A stretch of DNA of 64,000 nucleotides, taken from positions 20,958,599 through 21,022,598 of the forward strand of contig NC_088309.1 of assembly GCF_910592395.1 (NCBI RefSeq), in the 5' to 3' direction. Each line of letters begins with the position of its first letter. Positions within the stretch are counted from its first letter, which is position 1. Origin of the DNA: Lineus longissimus. Its lineage: Eukaryota; Nemertea; Pilidiophora; Heteronemertea; Lineidae. A model generated the notes under the pieces. The model saw only the letters and a list, made by a program, of their open reading frames with translations, did not search any database and was not told where the DNA came from. Made by a program: the position numbers and the translations under genes. Shown here in pieces: positions 60,926 to 64,000 of the stretch.

Positions 60926-61228
60926 GTAAGTCACAGTGAACGGGAAATATGGTTGTGAGGCATCAGCCTGAAGTTGCTTCTTATTCCAAATCCCCAATGT
61001 AAGTGCTGAGGCATTTTTTCAAGTCAGTTATGAATGGGAATAAAGAGCTATGTCAACGCCAACTACATCGCATGTCCGCCACAAAAAACGAGTGCACAAT
61101 TAAAAACGAAATTTGATATATTTCTCATCCATGAATATATATATTGGTATTTTCCGAACTTGTTCCCAGTCTAAGGCCAATACGCCGAATATTCCTGATC
61201 CGGCAAGACTTTCAAAAAGAAATATACT
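60926..61228. other. Intronic or intergenic stretch before the 42-bp array
   Basis: No exon, repeat or regulatory site that I can support. Confidence 0.4.
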
Positions 61229-64000
61229 GCCTTCTTGCATTGCTTGATGTGAAAAGAAGCTTGGAATCTTGCCTTCCTCTATTACTTGATGTAAAAAGAA
61301 GCTCGTAACCTTGCCTTCAACTAATGCCTGATGTAAAAAGAAGCTCGGAACCTTGCCTTTACCTATTACTTGATGTAAAAAGAAGCTCGGAACCTTGCCT
61401 TTCATTACTGCTTGATGTAAAAAGAAGCTTAAAACCTTGCCTTTCACTATTGCTTAATGTAAAAAGAAGCTTGGAACCTTGCCTTTCACTATTGCTTGAT
61501 GTAAAAAGAAGTTCGGAACCTTGCCTTTCACTATTGCTTAATGTAAAAAGAAGCTTGGAACCTTGCCTTTTACCATTGCTTGATGTAAAAAGAAGCTCGG
61601 AACCTTGCCTTTCATTACTGCTTGATGTGAAAAGAAGCTTGGAACCTTGCCTTTCACTATTGCTTGATGTAAAAAGAAGCTTGGAACCTTGCCTTTCACT
61701 ATTGCTTGATGTAAAAAGAAGCTTGGAACCTTGCCTTTACCTATTACTTGATGTAAAAAGAAGCTCGAAACCTTGCCTTTCATTACTGCTTAATGTAAAA
61801 AGAAGCTTGGAACCTTGCCTTTCACTATTGCTTGATGTAAAAAGAAGCTTGGAACCTTGCCTTTCACTATTGCTTAATGTAAAAAGAAGCTTGGAACCTT
61901 GCCTTTTACCATTGCTTGATGTAAAAAGAAGCTCGGAACCTTGCCTTTCATTACTGCTTGATGTAAAAAGAAGCTTAAAACCTTGCCTTTCACTATTGCT
62001 TAATGTAAAAAGAAGCTTGGAATCTTGCCTTCCTCTATTACTTGATGTAAAAAGAAGCTCGTAACCTTGCCTTCAAATATAGCCTGATGTAGAAAGAAGC
62101 TCGGAACCTTGCCTTTCATTACTGCTTGATGTGAAAAGAAGCTTGGAACCTTGCCTTTCACTATTGCTTAATGTAAAAAGAAGCTTGGAACCTTGCCTTT
62201 AACTATGGCTTGATGTAAACAGAAGCTCGGAACCTTGCCTTTCATTACTACTTGATGTGAAAAGAAGCTTGGAACCTTGCCTTTACTATTACTTGATGTA
62301 AAAAGAAGCTTGGAACCTTGCCTTTTGCTATTGCTTAATGTAAAAAGAAGCTTGGAACCTTGCTTTTCACTATTGCTTGATGTAAAAAGAAGCTTGGAAC
62401 CTTGCCTTTGCTATTGCTTGATGTGAAAAGAAGCTTGGAACCTTGCCTTCACTATTGCTTGATGTAAAAAGAAGCTTGGAACCTTGCCTTTCACTCTTGC
62501 TAGAGGTAAAAAGAAGCTTCAAACCTTGCCTTTCACTATTGCTTAATGTGAAAAGAAGCTTGGAACCTTGCCTTTCACTCTTGCTAGAGGTAAAAAGAAG
62601 CTTCAAACCTTGCCTTTCACTATTGCTTAATGTGAAAAGAAGCTTGGAACCTTGCCTTTACTATTGCTTGATGTGAAAAGAAGCTTGGAACCTTGCCTTT
62701 ACTATTGCTTGATGTAAAAAGAAGCTTGGAACCTTGCCTTTCACTCTTGCTAGAGGTAAAAAGAAGCTTGGAACCTTGCCTTTCGCTATTGCTTATTGTA
62801 AAAAGAAGCTTGAAACCTCTCTCACTATTGCTTGATGTAAAAAGAAGCTTCAAACCTTGCCTTTCACTCTTGCTAGAGGTAAAAAGAAGCTTGGAACCTT
62901 GCCTTTCGCTATTGCTTATTGTAAAAAGAACCTTGGAACCTCTCTCACTATTGCTTGATGTAAAAAGAAGCTTCAAACCTTGCCTTTCACTATTGCTTAA
63001 TGTAAAAAGAAGATTGGAACCTTGCCTTTACTATTGCTTGATGTGAAAAGAAGCTTCGAACCTTGCCTTTACTATTGTTTGATGTAAAAAGAAGCTTGGA
63101 ACCTTGCCTTTCACTCTTGCTAGAGGTAAAAAGAAGCTTGGAACCTTGCCTTTCACTATTGTTAGAGGTAAAAAGCTTGGAACTTTGCCTTTCGCTATTA
63201 CTTAATATAAAAAGAAGCTCGGAACCTTGCCTTTCGCTACTGCTTGATGTGAAAAGAAGCTTGGAACCTTGCCTTTACTATTGCCTGATGTAAAAAGAAG
63301 CTTGAAACCTTGTCTTTCGCTATTTCTTAATGTAAAAAGAAGCTTGGAACCTTGCCTTTACTATTGCTTGATGTAAAAAGAAGCTTGAAACCCTGATTTT
63401 GCTATTGCTTAATGTAAAAAGAAGCTTGGAACCTTGCCTTTCACTATTGCTTGATGTAAAAAGAAGCTCGGAACCTTGCCTTTCGTTACTGCTTGATGTG
63501 AAAAGAAGTTTGGAACCTTGCCTTTACTATTGCTTAATGTAAAAAGAAGCTTGGAACCTTGCCTTTCACCATTGCTTGATGTAAAAAGAAGCTCGGAACC
63601 TTGCCTTTCGCTATTGCTTAATGTAAAAAGAAGCTTGGAACCTTGCCTTTCGCTATTGCTTGATGTAAAAAGAAACTCGGAACCTTGCCTTTCACTACTA
63701 CTTGATGTGAAAAGAAGCTTAGAACCTTGCCTTTGCTATTGCTTGATGTGAAAAGAAGCTTGGAACCTTGCCTTTACTATTGCTTGATGTAAAAAGAAGC
63801 TTGGAACCTTGCCTTTCACTATTGCTAGAGGTAAAAAGAAGCTTCAAACCTTGCCTTTCACTATTGCTTAATGTAAAAAGAAGCTTGGAACCTTGCATTT
63901 CATTACTGCTTGATGTGAAAAGAAGCTTGGAACCTTGCCTTTACTATTGCTTGATGTAAAAAGAAGCTTGGAACCTTGCCTTTGCTATTGCTTGATGTGA
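61229..64000. repeat. 42-bp tandem array (about 66 copies), continuing past the window
   Basis: Unit of the type CTTGATGTAAAAAGAAGCTT-GGAACCTTGCC-TTTCACTATTG, 42 bp, with HindIII-like AAGCTT in most copies. Units differ by a few bases and some are 39-41 bp. Variant types (CTTGATG, CTTAATG, CTAGAGG; GGAACC, TCAAACC) alternate in longer blocks, so a higher-order structure exists. Because 42 is a multiple of 3, the array stays open on both strands for long stretches (for example 61324-62064 on plus), which I take as chance. The right end lies outside the window. Confidence 0.95.

Noticed and set aside
61324-62064. 246-codon plus-strand frame rich in LLLDVKRSLEPC repeats
   Set aside because: It is the 42-bp array read in one frame; the opposite strand is also open, there is no splice or start logic, and nearby units with indels break the frame.

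Overview
This is animal nuclear DNA, most likely from a marine invertebrate. I cannot fix the phylum from the window. Genes are split by GT-AG introns and carry AATAAA-type poly(A) signals. Intergenic DNA is AT-rich, and introns hold short non-autonomous transposons, tRNA-derived SINE pieces and minisatellites. Most genes had to be assembled from exons whose splice phases agree; many exons are too short to stand out as open frames.

Layout: (1) 1-879 (+): the last three exons of a secreted or GPI-anchored protein with two ShKT domains. (2) 2248-4194 (-) and 5645-7702 (+): two paralogous TRIM proteins (RING, B-box, coiled coil, propeller-like tail), head to head, each with an intron-free coding region behind a 5'UTR intron. 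(3) 9220-18762 (+): DHX34, a DEAH-type RNA helicase of nonsense-mediated decay, 20 exons, with a long RS-rich N-terminal extension. (4) 19055-21146: an inverted (fold-back) pair of arrays of an 81-bp, 27-codon minisatellite. (5) 21.5-30 kb: gene-poor, AT-rich; one cysteine-rich orphan exon and a near-perfect 51-bp hairpin. (6) 37047-30010 (-): DGCR8/Pasha, the dsRNA-binding partner of Drosha, 15 exons. (7) 40167-45364 (+): a UBE2Q-family E2 ubiquitin-conjugating enzyme, 12 exons. (8) 57695-49958 (-): an unrecognised 423-residue charged protein in nine coding exons. (9) 60268-60925 (+): the first exons of a small secreted-peptide precursor. (10) 61229-64000: a 42-bp satellite-like array that runs off the window.

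These neighbours are unrelated housekeeping and immune-type genes; nothing suggests an operon or one shared pathway. Two of them (DHX34, DGCR8) act in RNA metabolism, and two kinds (the TRIMs, UBE2Q) in ubiquitin transfer, but I see no evidence that the grouping is functional. The most unusual items are the palindromic coding minisatellite, the RS-domain fusion on DHX34, a decayed exon copy inside DHX34, the hairpin just downstream of DGCR8, and the unidentified gene at 50-58 kb.
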